This document shows, in pieces, positions 7,674 through 15,191 of a DNA stretch of 20,443 bases (position 1 is its first letter; each line of letters opens with the position of its first letter). The position numbers and the translations under genes are program-made. Where the stretch lies: NCBI GenBank assembly GCA_964540605.1, contig CAZINM010000012.1:1-20443 (forward strand). The letters run 5' to 3'. A model generated the notes under the pieces. The model saw only the letters and a list, made by a program, of their open reading frames with translations. It was not told the DNA's origin and searched no databases. Source of the DNA: CAZINM01 sp964540605 (GTDB taxonomy: Bacteria > Patescibacteriota > Dojkabacteria > SC72 > JAHDCA01).

Positions 7674-8972
7674 ATGAAACTATTTGAAAAAATAAGTGTG
7701 AACACTCCACAAAAATTCAAGAACTTCTTACATTATCTAGAATCTCAATTCTATGTAAAGATCTACAAAGATCCGTCTTCTAAATTAACCGTAATTGGTG
7801 TAACAGGAACTGATGGTAAAACAACAACTTGCACACTCGTATACGAAATATTAAAACATGCCGGTTACAAAGTTGGTTTGGTCACTACTATTAGTGCAAG
7901 AATCGGTGATGAGACAATTCCAACAGGATTTCATGTAACCACTCCGAGTCCAAAACTATTACAAAAATTCTTAAAAGATATGGTTGATCAGGGATTAGAA
8001 TATGTTGTTTTAGAAACCACTTCTCATGGATTAGATCAATATCGAATTGGAGGTATTAAATATTCATCGGGAATATTCACCAATGTTACACACGAGCATT
8101 TGGATTACCACAAAACCTATGAAGCATATTTAGAGGCAAAATCTAAATTGATTGAGCTGATAAAGCCAGGAGGTTATGTCGTTATAAATCATGATGACAA
8201 ATCTTTCAAAACTCTTTATGAAAAGGCGAAAGCTCTAAATGTTGAAACTTTCACTTACGGTTTTACAAATGAATCTGATATGTTCGCATCAGATTATAAA
8301 GATACTGCAACTGAAACTGAATTTATCGTTCATTATGATGGGGGTAGGAAATCTACAAAGATCGAAATGCACCTGCCAGGCGAATACAATGTTTACAATG
8401 CGCTTGGAGCAATAAAGTTAACATATAGAATGGGTATAAGTATGGATAATATTAAAAAAGCCTTATTTAATGTCCATACATTGGAAGGTCGTTGGGAGAT
8501 CATCCAGAAAAAACCTTTTAAAGTGATTGTTGATTTTGCTCACACTCCAAATGGATTGGAAAAAATGCTCCAATACGCCAAACAAGATAATCAAGAGGGT
8601 AGAGTGATAGTTGTATTTGGTACCGCAGGTAAAAGAGATTTCGATAAAAGACCTATGATGGGTAAAGTCGCTGGTACACTTGCAGATTATGTTGTTTTAA
8701 CGGCAGAAGATCCAAGGGGGGAAAATATTATTAATATCAACAGACAGATCGCAATGGGTTTGGCTGAAATAGATAAGCATGAAAAAAAGGATTATATTGG
8801 TATAATTGATCGACGGGAGGCAATAAAACACGCCATTCAAATTGCTCGTCCAGGAGATACGGTTGTAATAACAGGTAAGGGACATGAGAAGAGCATGAAT
8901 ATTGATGGGAAGACAGAAATACCTTGGAGTGATCAGATGGTCGTGAAAGAAATACTTAACAATAAGGAATAA
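7674..8972 (+). CDS. murE: MurE-like UDP-MurNAc-peptide ligase, short N-terminus
   Basis: A 432-residue Mur ligase of the MurE type, which adds the third residue (diaminopimelate or lysine) to the stem peptide. Visible are GVTGTDGKTT (42-51), TTPSP (substrate-binding TTP), ETTSHGLDQYR, THEHLDYHKTYEAYLEAKS, the LPGEYNVYNALGA region, LEGRWE, VDFAHTPNGLE, and AEDPRGE at 344-350 in place of the DNPR motif. Arg348 is kept, which is usual for diaminopimelate-adding enzymes, but the family's lysine-adding members vary here, so the amino acid is uncertain. Only about 42 residues precede the P-loop against roughly 110 in E. coli MurE. An in-frame TGA at 7638 rules out a longer form, so the UDP-binding first domain is missing. 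First gene of a three-gene operon. Confidence 0.88.
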   Translation: MKLFEKISVNTPQKFKNFLHYLESQFYVKIYKDPSSKLTVIGVTGTDGKTTTCTLVYEILKHAGYKVGLVTTISARIGDETIPTGFHVTTPSPKLLQKFLKDMVDQGLEYVVLETTSHGLDQYRIGGIKYSSGIFTNVTHEHLDYHKTYEAYLEAKSKLIELIKPGGYVVINHDDKSFKTLYEKAKALNVETFTYGFTNESDMFASDYKDTATETEFIVHYDGGRKSTKIEMHLPGEYNVYNALGAIKLTYRMGISMDNIKKALFNVHTLEGRWEIIQKKPFKVIVDFAHTPNGLEKMLQYAKQDNQEGRVIVVFGTAGKRDFDKRPMMGKVAGTLADYVVLTAEDPRGENIININRQIAMGLAEIDKHEKKDYIGIIDRREAIKHAIQIARPGDTVVITGKGHEKSMNIDGKTEIPWSDQMVVKEILNNKE

Positions 8973-8975
8973 TTT

Positions 8976-9731
8976 ATGAAACTATTTTTTTCAGAATTTC
9001 AGCCAGATTATACGAAATATCACTTTCCTTATCAGGTGTACGGAATTGTTGAGCCAGAAGATAAGACAAGCGATATTTACGAAAAAGGCTTCCTACCAAC
9101 CAGAATCAACAAAGATCTCTTTTATCTTGCACGCAGTATTAGGATAGATCTTTCAAATTTTGAAATGAATTCTGAAAATAGGCGAATATTGAGAAAAACT
9201 GATTATCTAAAATATAAAGTCGTTCCATTAGCTCAATACGAATATAACATTGAAATTGGAAAAATGGCAAAAGAATTTTCAAAACAGAGATTTAATGATG
9301 TTATCCTAACACCTAGCTCAGTAAGGAAACTTTTTACACAAAGCTCAATGACACATGTTATCGAATACTACTCAACAGATAGATCTACGCCTGTAGGTTA
9401 TTGTCTATCACTTTATTCCGATGGAATATTCCATTACTCTTATCCTTTCTACGATCTTAAATATTTTAGTAAGAATCTCGGAATGGGAATGATCCTCAAA
9501 GCAATATCCTTTGCAATCGAGAATAAGTTGGATCACTTCTATTTAGGAACTTGCTATACAGAGAGTTCACTATATAAATTGCAATTCAATAATATCGAAT
9601 ATTTCAATGGGTTCTCGTGGAGTAAAGATCTGGATCAACTTAAATATTTAGTGAAAAATCCTCAAGAACAACACCTCTTCAAATCCGTAAAAGACAAAGA
9701 CTCATTTATTAATGCAATCAAAAATGTCTAA
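8976..9731 (+). CDS. ATE/Bpt-like (arginyl/leucyl-tRNA-protein transferase-like) GNAT-fold protein
   Basis: A 251-residue protein resembling the aminoacyl-tRNA-protein transferase family, which moves an amino acid from tRNA to a protein N-terminus. The N-terminal half has GFLPTR (38-43), a LARSIRIDLSNF block (51-62) and NSENRRILRK (65-74). The C-terminal half has a GNAT-like core: a PFYDLKYFSKNLGMGMILKA segment, recalling the YDPDY...LG region of these enzymes, then FYLGTCYTESSLYK. The N-terminal cysteine cluster of eukaryotic ATE1 is absent. It lies between murE and the Mpl/MurC gene, 3 bp after murE, with an AAGGA Shine-Dalgarno 7 bases before the ATG. FemAB shares the tRNA-dependent chemistry and fold class, so aminoacylation of a wall precursor is an alternative to protein N-end tagging. 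Function uncertain. Confidence 0.7.
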   Translation: MKLFFSEFQPDYTKYHFPYQVYGIVEPEDKTSDIYEKGFLPTRINKDLFYLARSIRIDLSNFEMNSENRRILRKTDYLKYKVVPLAQYEYNIEIGKMAKEFSKQRFNDVILTPSSVRKLFTQSSMTHVIEYYSTDRSTPVGYCLSLYSDGIFHYSYPFYDLKYFSKNLGMGMILKAISFAIENKLDHFYLGTCYTESSLYKLQFNNIEYFNGFSWSKDLDQLKYLVKNPQEQHLFKSVKDKDSFINAIKNV

Positions 9732-11142
9732 AAAAGTTCATTTTATTGGAGTTGCAGGCTCAGCGATAGCTCCTTTAGCAATTATGATGAGAAATTCGGG
9801 ATGGGAGGTTACTGGCTCTGATGAAGGAGTTTTTGAACCAGCTCTCTCTCTACTTAATAACGCTGGAGTTAAATGGTTCGAGGGATATGATCCGAGTAGA
9901 GTTGATGATATCGATCTTGTTATTGTGGGTGGTGCACCTTTAATGAAGGATGCTGAAAATATAGAATATGTTCATGCGAAATCGATAAATAAAAGAATTG
10001 AAGGATACGCATATCTTTTGCAGGAATATGTCGTAAGAGAAACATCAATTGTTGTTGCTGGTAGTTACGGTAAAACTACGACGACAAGTTTGATCAACTG
10101 GATCTTAGAAACGGCAGGTAAGAACCCATCATTCATGATCGGTGGAAAACCAATTAACTTTGAGACAGGTGTAAGGGCGACAAATTCGAAAATTTCATGT
10201 CTTGAAGGAGATGAATTTGTATCTGTATTCAATCTTGATCACGAACCGAGATTCATATACTACAAACCTCAACACACATTGATCTCAGCCGCGAAATGGG
10301 ACCATGTTAATGTATATCCTCAGGAGGAGCTTTATGTTAATGCGTACAAGAAACTTATTGACAAAACAATACAAAATAAGGGGCACCTATATATTGCTAT
10401 AAACGGAGAGAATAATGACATATTAATTGATTATGCAAAGGAGAAAGGCTTATCTTTAACAACCTATGCAATTAATGATGATAAAGGATCTGCTGATCTT
10501 ACTGCACAAATAACCTCTATCTCTGATGTGACAACTTCTTTTGATGTATACAAAAATAGTGAGTTATTAGGAAGTTTCAGATCAAATTTAATTGGTCGAC
10601 ATAATGTAGAGAACTGTTTAGCTGCGATCTCTGTTACCAACTCACTAGATATCGATCTATCTAAGATTCAAAAAGGTATATCAACATTTTTAGGCATTGA
10701 AAGGAGATTACAAATAATTGGTCACAACAGTCAAGGTTCTGTAATAATCGATGATTTTGCTCATTCAGCAATGAAAGCTGAAGCAAGTATCGATGCATTA
10801 AAATCAACTTTCAAAGATAAGAAACTGGTTGTCGTTTACAATCCGAGACTTTCTGCAAGAGAGGATAGAAGAGAACTAGATTTTTATAAAGGTGCTTTTG
10901 ATAAAGCTGACAAAGTAATAATTCCGAGAATAATAGTAAAAAGATCAACCCCGAAAGAAAATAGAATATATGGAGCAGATATTGTTAAAGCAATTAATCA
11001 AACAAAAGAAACTGCTGAGTATATTCCTAAAAATGAAAATATCATTAATTATTTAAGATCAGTTTCAGATCCGAATACGATAATTGCTTTTATGAGTGCA
11101 AGCGGATGGGGAGATCTTATGAAGCAGACGATCCAGATATGA
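9724..11142 (+). CDS. Mpl/MurC-like UDP-N-acetylmuramate ligase
   Basis: A Mur ligase of about 472 residues with the full N-terminal UDP-binding domain (HFIGVAGSAIAPLA near residue 6). The ATP site AGSYGKTTTTS and DDFAHSAMKAEASI follow (the usual DDFAHHP has lost its second His). Several stretches resemble Mpl more than MurC: the FNLDHEPRFIYYKP region, SAAKWDHVNVYP, and NPRLSAREDRRELDFYKGAF, like the Mpl EPRS...SRR...F..AF segment. Mpl attaches the tripeptide L-Ala-gamma-D-Glu-meso-diaminopimelate to UDP-MurNAc in recycling, whereas MurC adds L-Ala. If it is the genome's only such enzyme it may serve as MurC. The ATG at 9724 puts the glycine loop where the family has it and overlaps the previous stop by 8 bp; an ATG at 9712 adds four residues. 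It ends 16 bp from the convergent murB. Confidence 0.82.
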   Translation: MSKKVHFIGVAGSAIAPLAIMMRNSGWEVTGSDEGVFEPALSLLNNAGVKWFEGYDPSRVDDIDLVIVGGAPLMKDAENIEYVHAKSINKRIEGYAYLLQEYVVRETSIVVAGSYGKTTTTSLINWILETAGKNPSFMIGGKPINFETGVRATNSKISCLEGDEFVSVFNLDHEPRFIYYKPQHTLISAAKWDHVNVYPQEELYVNAYKKLIDKTIQNKGHLYIAINGENNDILIDYAKEKGLSLTTYAINDDKGSADLTAQITSISDVTTSFDVYKNSELLGSFRSNLIGRHNVENCLAAISVTNSLDIDLSKIQKGISTFLGIERRLQIIGHNSQGSVIIDDFAHSAMKAEASIDALKSTFKDKKLVVVYNPRLSAREDRRELDFYKGAFDKADKVIIPRIIVKRSTPKENRIYGADIVKAINQTKETAEYIPKNENIINYLRSVSDPNTIIAFMSASGWGDLMKQTIQI

Positions 11143-11158
11143 TTATTATCGAAAGTGG

Positions 11159-12238
11159 CTATTCAACTTGAACAACCTCCTCTTTAAGCTCAACTCCAAA
11201 TCTATCCAACACATCTTTTTTCATCTGATCTACAAAATCCCTTACTTCCTCAAATTTCGCCTTTTTGTTAGTAACAACGCATAATGCATGTAAGTCAAAA
11301 GTCCCGACATTGCCTATCCATTTACCTTTCCAACCAAGTTCATCAAGTAATCGACCAGCAGGAATTTTAACAAAATCACTATCATTGATCTCTTCTACGC
11401 TATTTTTTGAATAATCCATTTTTGTAACAGGATAACACTGTAGATCGGGCACTATTTTTGCTAATTCATCATACTTCTCTTTTCTAACGAATGGATTTAC
11501 AAAGAAGCTTCCACAAGTACCGTATTCATCGATCCATGGAAGTTTGTATTTTCTTAGGTCAGTAACAGCATTTGCTATATCAATAGGTTTGTATGGTTCT
11601 TTCGCATTTTTCTCTAACCACACTTTTAACGATTCATTTGCATATCTTGAATGGTAAGACAAATCAAAAGAATCAAATTTATTTAATTTCAATGTAACCG
11701 ATATAACCATATATCTTCTACTTTCAGGATCTTTGAATATTGAGTGTCTGTATGAAAAATCGCAATCGTTTTTTGTAAATGTTTTTATCGATCCATCAGA
11801 GAGATCAAATGTCTCTACTTCATGTACAACATCTTCCACCACTTGTCCGTACGCACCAATATTTTGTACTAAAGCAGCTCCTATTGTACCTGGGATATAA
11901 GCAAGATTTTCAATACCACTGTATCCCTTTTTTGACATATCAATAACAAGATCTCTCCATATTTCACCAGAACCAAATTTTACCTTGACATGCTTTTCAT
12001 CTTCTTCAACAACTTCAACGCCTTTAATTTCATCTTTTACAATAACACCAACAAACTCATTTCTAAATAAGGAGTTACTACCTTCTCCTAAAATATAAAA
12101 ATTGTTCTGTTTGAAATCTATTTCTTCGATCAGATCGTTTAATTCATTAATATCTTTAACAGTAAACAAAGTGTCTACAACGCAAGGAATATTAAATGTG
12201 TTCAGATCTTTAATATTCACCTTATTTAATCTTTTCAT
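11159..12238 (-). CDS. murB: UDP-N-acetylenolpyruvoylglucosamine reductase MurB
   Basis: A 359-residue FAD flavoprotein that reduces enolpyruvyl-UDP-GlcNAc to UDP-MurNAc with NADPH. Visible are the FAD-binding LGEGSN (50-55), the block IENLAYIPGTIGAALVQNIGAYG (109-131), and CDFSYRHSIFK. GTCGSFFVNPF contains the proton donor Ser244, AGRLLDELGWKG is the substrate loop, and the C-terminal glutamates of LKEEVVQVE include the likely catalytic Glu. The length and the YHSRYA segment fit the E. coli-like type I enzymes. It stands alone on the - strand, divergent from the nuclease-like gene and convergent with the Mpl/MurC gene. Start at the ATG at 12238. Confidence 0.95.
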   Translation of the reverse strand: MKRLNKVNIKDLNTFNIPCVVDTLFTVKDINELNDLIEEIDFKQNNFYILGEGSNSLFRNEFVGVIVKDEIKGVEVVEEDEKHVKVKFGSGEIWRDLVIDMSKKGYSGIENLAYIPGTIGAALVQNIGAYGQVVEDVVHEVETFDLSDGSIKTFTKNDCDFSYRHSIFKDPESRRYMVISVTLKLNKFDSFDLSYHSRYANESLKVWLEKNAKEPYKPIDIANAVTDLRKYKLPWIDEYGTCGSFFVNPFVRKEKYDELAKIVPDLQCYPVTKMDYSKNSVEEINDSDFVKIPAGRLLDELGWKGKWIGNVGTFDLHALCVVTNKKAKFEEVRDFVDQMKKDVLDRFGVELKEEVVQVE

Positions 12239-12250
12239 TTTTTAGCTTTA

Positions 12251-12256
12251 ATTATA
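12251..12256 (-). promoter_or_regulatory. candidate -10 hexamer of murB
   Basis: A perfect TATAAT on the - strand, with its 3' end 12 bases before the murB ATG, predicts a leader of only about 6 bases. No recognisable -35. AT-rich context limits confidence. Confidence 0.35.
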
Positions 12257-12305
12257 AACTAGATCTTGTTCATTCTATAACTAGATCAATTAATAAAGCA
12301 AATTA

Positions 12306-13817
12306 TTGGAACCGACTCTTTTTGATCTGAGCTTATATCAAGAAGACAAAAGAACAGAAATTGAAATCCCTATTGAAGGAACTAGATTAACACCCTCCCA
12401 ATTAGAATCAATTTATAGTGCACTAGAGAGAGCAGATATTGATCCATTTTCAGAGGAACCAAGATTATTAACACCTGGAGAATTCGCACAAGCGAGAGCT
12501 GAATATCCAGATATTGAGACAGCAAAAAGGTTATGCAATTCAATTTGTAACGGTATTAAACTCGAAAAAGCATTTGAAATTGCAATAATTATGTTATTAG
12601 CTAGGGATTCTGCATCTCAGTGGCAAGGAATAAGAGCTATTTCTCCTGCATATGATGGAAGATATGCAACTCCTGAGGAATGGTTTATAAACCAGATTTA
12701 TCCCTCTATAAGAGAAGAAGAGAAAGAGGTCCTTATGGAAGCTTTTCTCCAAGCTAAGCCTAAAGTACCAGAAAGATCACCGATTCCATCCTCTAGACAT
12801 TTAAGAAGTTCAGCAACAAAACATCGTAAAGCCCCTTTTAATGATCAATTATTCTGTTTAAAGGCAGGGGAAGAAGCTTTCATAAACCAACTTATTGAAA
12901 TATTCACTCATTGGCACTCAAGACATGGAATACACTCACACAAAGGTCAACTTGAATTTGATGGTACTCTAATACCTTATGATGAAGTTTTAGCTATATG
13001 GAATAGCCCTAATTTAAAAGTTAGAAGATTCCCTGGTGATAATTTCCCTTTATTTTATGGTGATATCGCATTAATTATGACTCTTGCTCATCAAATTTTA
13101 TATTATGTTGTATGTGAGACAGCAAACATATCGAGAGCTTTAGGTAGAACAAGGTTTCTCTCGGATATTGCATTACAACCAGCTGTTCAAACTAGTATTG
13201 GTAATTATTTCACGAAAGATGGTGTTTTAAATGGTAAAAGGAATACTATTTTCGCAAGAACCGATTTTTGTATTATGCGAAATGGCGTGCCGATATCTTT
13301 AGTAGATTTTAAAACTGGTTTACAAATGAGTAATGAAAGGATCAACTCCGGTATTGCCAGAGTAACAGTTTTATCATACATATTAGCCTATCGATTTTCC
13401 AAGAGAGGATCTAATCAAGAGGGAGGTATGATGTCTTTAAATAGTATTGATGAAGAAGATGTTTACAACTTCTTATCTAGGGTTGCCTCATCTATTGTAA
13501 AACAACCGAAAGAACAAAACGGAGTTAATTTATTTTCCGTAGATTATCTTCATCTTCCTTCTGGTAAAAGCGTTAATATGTTTCCAGGAATATTTACTCG
13601 ACATCTTTCTGAAACCGGAAGATCGGTAACATATGAAAATTTGTATTCATTATTAGTACGAACTTATAGAAATATGCAAAACCTATTTGAATTTGCAAGA
13701 TTAAATAAACAATATGTAAGATTTTGGTCAAATGATCATGAATCTTTTTTAATTCCTAAACCAATACCAAAAACAATGCGATCTGTAGTATTACAACCCA
13801 GACTTATGTATGGATGA
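12306..13817 (+). CDS. unrecognised protein with RecB/Cas4-like PD-(D/E)XK nuclease signature
   Basis: A 503-residue protein that I cannot assign to a named family. An in-frame TAA at 12294 fixes the upstream limit, and the only sensible start near it is the TTG at 12306. The C-terminal half fits a RecB-type PD-(D/E)XK nuclease core: His262 in LAHQILYY, Asp320 in ARTDFCIMRNG, then VDFKTG with Asp334 and Lys336, and a following helix ending SYILAYRFSK. The 14-residue step between the two aspartates is close to that in RecB. The Gln of the family's QxxxY motif is not obvious. The N-terminal 250 residues are charged, probably helical and without known motifs; there is no signal peptide or membrane helix. 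It sits between murB and the MurA-like gene with its own short gap, so its link to wall synthesis is unknown. Active-site reading moderate, biological role unknown. Confidence 0.55.
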   Translation: MEPTLFDLSLYQEDKRTEIEIPIEGTRLTPSQLESIYSALERADIDPFSEEPRLLTPGEFAQARAEYPDIETAKRLCNSICNGIKLEKAFEIAIIMLLARDSASQWQGIRAISPAYDGRYATPEEWFINQIYPSIREEEKEVLMEAFLQAKPKVPERSPIPSSRHLRSSATKHRKAPFNDQLFCLKAGEEAFINQLIEIFTHWHSRHGIHSHKGQLEFDGTLIPYDEVLAIWNSPNLKVRRFPGDNFPLFYGDIALIMTLAHQILYYVVCETANISRALGRTRFLSDIALQPAVQTSIGNYFTKDGVLNGKRNTIFARTDFCIMRNGVPISLVDFKTGLQMSNERINSGIARVTVLSYILAYRFSKRGSNQEGGMMSLNSIDEEDVYNFLSRVASSIVKQPKEQNGVNLFSVDYLHLPSGKSVNMFPGIFTRHLSETGRSVTYENLYSLLVRTYRNMQNLFEFARLNKQYVRFWSNDHESFLIPKPIPKTMRSVVLQPRLMYG

Positions 13818-13829
13818 CAGTTTACCGTT

Positions 13830-13857
13830 TTGATTTCATCCATTTTAAATATATAAT
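13830..13857 (+). promoter_or_regulatory. promoter of the MurA-like/mraY-2 operon
   Basis: TTGATT at 13830..13835 and a perfect TATAAT at 13852..13857 are separated by 16 bases, in the 67-bp gap before the MurA-like gene. The predicted start near 13864 leaves a leader of about 20 bases that contains the Shine-Dalgarno. This is the best two-box promoter in the window. Confidence 0.6.
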
Positions 13858-13874
13858 ATGCTATTCAATTGATC

Positions 13875-13880
13875 AGGAGG
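13875..13880 (+). promoter_or_regulatory. strong Shine-Dalgarno of the MurA-like gene
   Basis: AGGAGG (extended to AGGAGGT) lies 4 bases before the ATG at 13885. It is the only consensus-strength ribosome binding site in the window; most neighbouring genes show none. Confidence 0.75.
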
Positions 13881-13884
13881 TTAT

Positions 13885-15165
13885 ATGAATTACATTATCA
13901 ATGGTGGTAAGAGTTTAAGCGGTGTTGTCGAACCAATGCCAAATAAGAATTCAATTGTAGCTATAATTCCTGCAATATTACTTGCTGATGAACCAGTGAT
14001 CCTGAAGAACGCACCAAGAAGCTCCTCTGTAAGAACGATCTTAAAGATTTTCAAGGAATTAGGGGGTAAATTTTCATACCTAAAAGATTCACGGATCAAA
14101 CTTGATCCAAGATCAATTGATAAATACATAATCGATAAAGAGTTAGCAAAACTAGAAAGATCTTCCAATATGTTCTTAGGTCCACTTTTAGTCCGTTTTG
14201 GAAAAGCCGAATTAGGCGATGTAGGTGGATGTAAATTAGGTCAAAGGCCTATTGATACCCTTTTACAAGGATTAGTAAAAATGGGTGCAAATATTGATCC
14301 TGATAATATTTTTAAACTCTCAGCAAAAGAGATCAAAGGTAATGACCATATATGGCAATTAGAAGCATCAGTAACAGGTACTGAAAATCTTATCACCACT
14401 GCAGTAAAAGCAAAAGGGACAACTGTGATATACAATGCGGCATGTGAACCTCATGTACAAGAATTATGTAATTTCCTTAATTCTCTTGGTGCTCAAATTG
14501 AAGGAGTAGGAACTAACAAACTTGTTATTCATGGAGTTGAGAGATTATCTGGTGGCGAATGGGAGATCTTGCCAGACCATATAGATATTGGAGGGTTGAT
14601 CGTAGCCGCAGCAATAACAAAAAGTGAACTTACTATACAACATGCGATCCCTCACCATATGCAACAAGTTTTAGAATTCTTTGAGAAATTTAATCTCCAA
14701 TGTAAAGTTGATGCCGATAATATAACAGTCCCCGCAGATCAAGAGCTTTATTGCAAACCAAACATTAGGGGAGATATAGATAAAATTGTTGCACAACCAT
14801 GGCCAACAGGTTTTCCTGTAGATCTTCTTCCCCAGGCTTTGGTTTTAGCAGCATCTATACCTGGAACAATAACAATAATGAATCCAATGTATGAGAGAGG
14901 TCTTACATTTGTTGATGATCTAGTAATAATGAAAGGAAAAGTAATACTTGCCGACCCAGGCAGAGCAATCACATATGGTCCATCAGATTGGAAAGGTGCA
15001 ATAGTTTCAGCTCCACCGATCTTACAATGTGCTCATGCTTTAGCTCTTGTCGGATTAGCCGCAAGAGGAACCACTAAAATTCTTAATTCAGATATCATCT
15101 CAAGAAGATACCCAGAATTTGTTCAAGTATTCTCGTCTTTAGGAGCAGATATTATTGAGGAGTAA
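13885..15165 (+). CDS. murA: MurA-like UDP-GlcNAc enolpyruvyl transferase
   Basis: A 426-residue EPSP-synthase-fold protein matching MurA, which transfers enolpyruvate from PEP to UDP-GlcNAc in the first committed wall step. The N-terminal PNKNS (19-23) holds the conserved Lys. DVGGCKLGQRPID (112-124) carries Cys116 (the fosfomycin-reactive Cys115 of E. coli) and Arg121. GFPVDLLPQAL has Asp313, matching E. coli Asp305. The C-terminal part departs from the family: where E. coli has ENRFMH and TDLRAS this protein has ERGLTF and PPILQC, so the arginines equivalent to 331 and 371 appear lost, although Arg407-Arg408 lie where Arg397 is expected. It may be a working divergent MurA or a paralogue with altered chemistry. 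It leads a two-gene operon with the second mraY. Confidence 0.85.
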   Translation: MNYIINGGKSLSGVVEPMPNKNSIVAIIPAILLADEPVILKNAPRSSSVRTILKIFKELGGKFSYLKDSRIKLDPRSIDKYIIDKELAKLERSSNMFLGPLLVRFGKAELGDVGGCKLGQRPIDTLLQGLVKMGANIDPDNIFKLSAKEIKGNDHIWQLEASVTGTENLITTAVKAKGTTVIYNAACEPHVQELCNFLNSLGAQIEGVGTNKLVIHGVERLSGGEWEILPDHIDIGGLIVAAAITKSELTIQHAIPHHMQQVLEFFEKFNLQCKVDADNITVPADQELYCKPNIRGDIDKIVAQPWPTGFPVDLLPQALVLAASIPGTITIMNPMYERGLTFVDDLVIMKGKVILADPGRAITYGPSDWKGAIVSAPPILQCAHALALVGLAARGTTKILNSDIISRRYPEFVQVFSSLGADIIEE

Positions 15166-15178
15166 TTCAGTAGATAAA

Positions 15179-15184
15179 TATAAT
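15179..15184 (+). promoter_or_regulatory. candidate internal -10 for mraY paralogue 2
   Basis: A TATAAT hexamer in the 26-bp gap, ending 7 bases before the mraY-2 ATG, would give a leaderless transcript. No clear -35; a chance match is possible in this AT-rich spacer. Confidence 0.25.
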
Positions 15185-15191
15185 AACAAAT

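Noticed and set aside
13890..14168. 92-codon open frame on the - strand inside the MurA-like gene
   Set aside because: Antisense shadow of a well-supported gene with no start signal or recognisable content; the same holds for the open frames at 14241..14435, 14748..14972 and 19585..19821.
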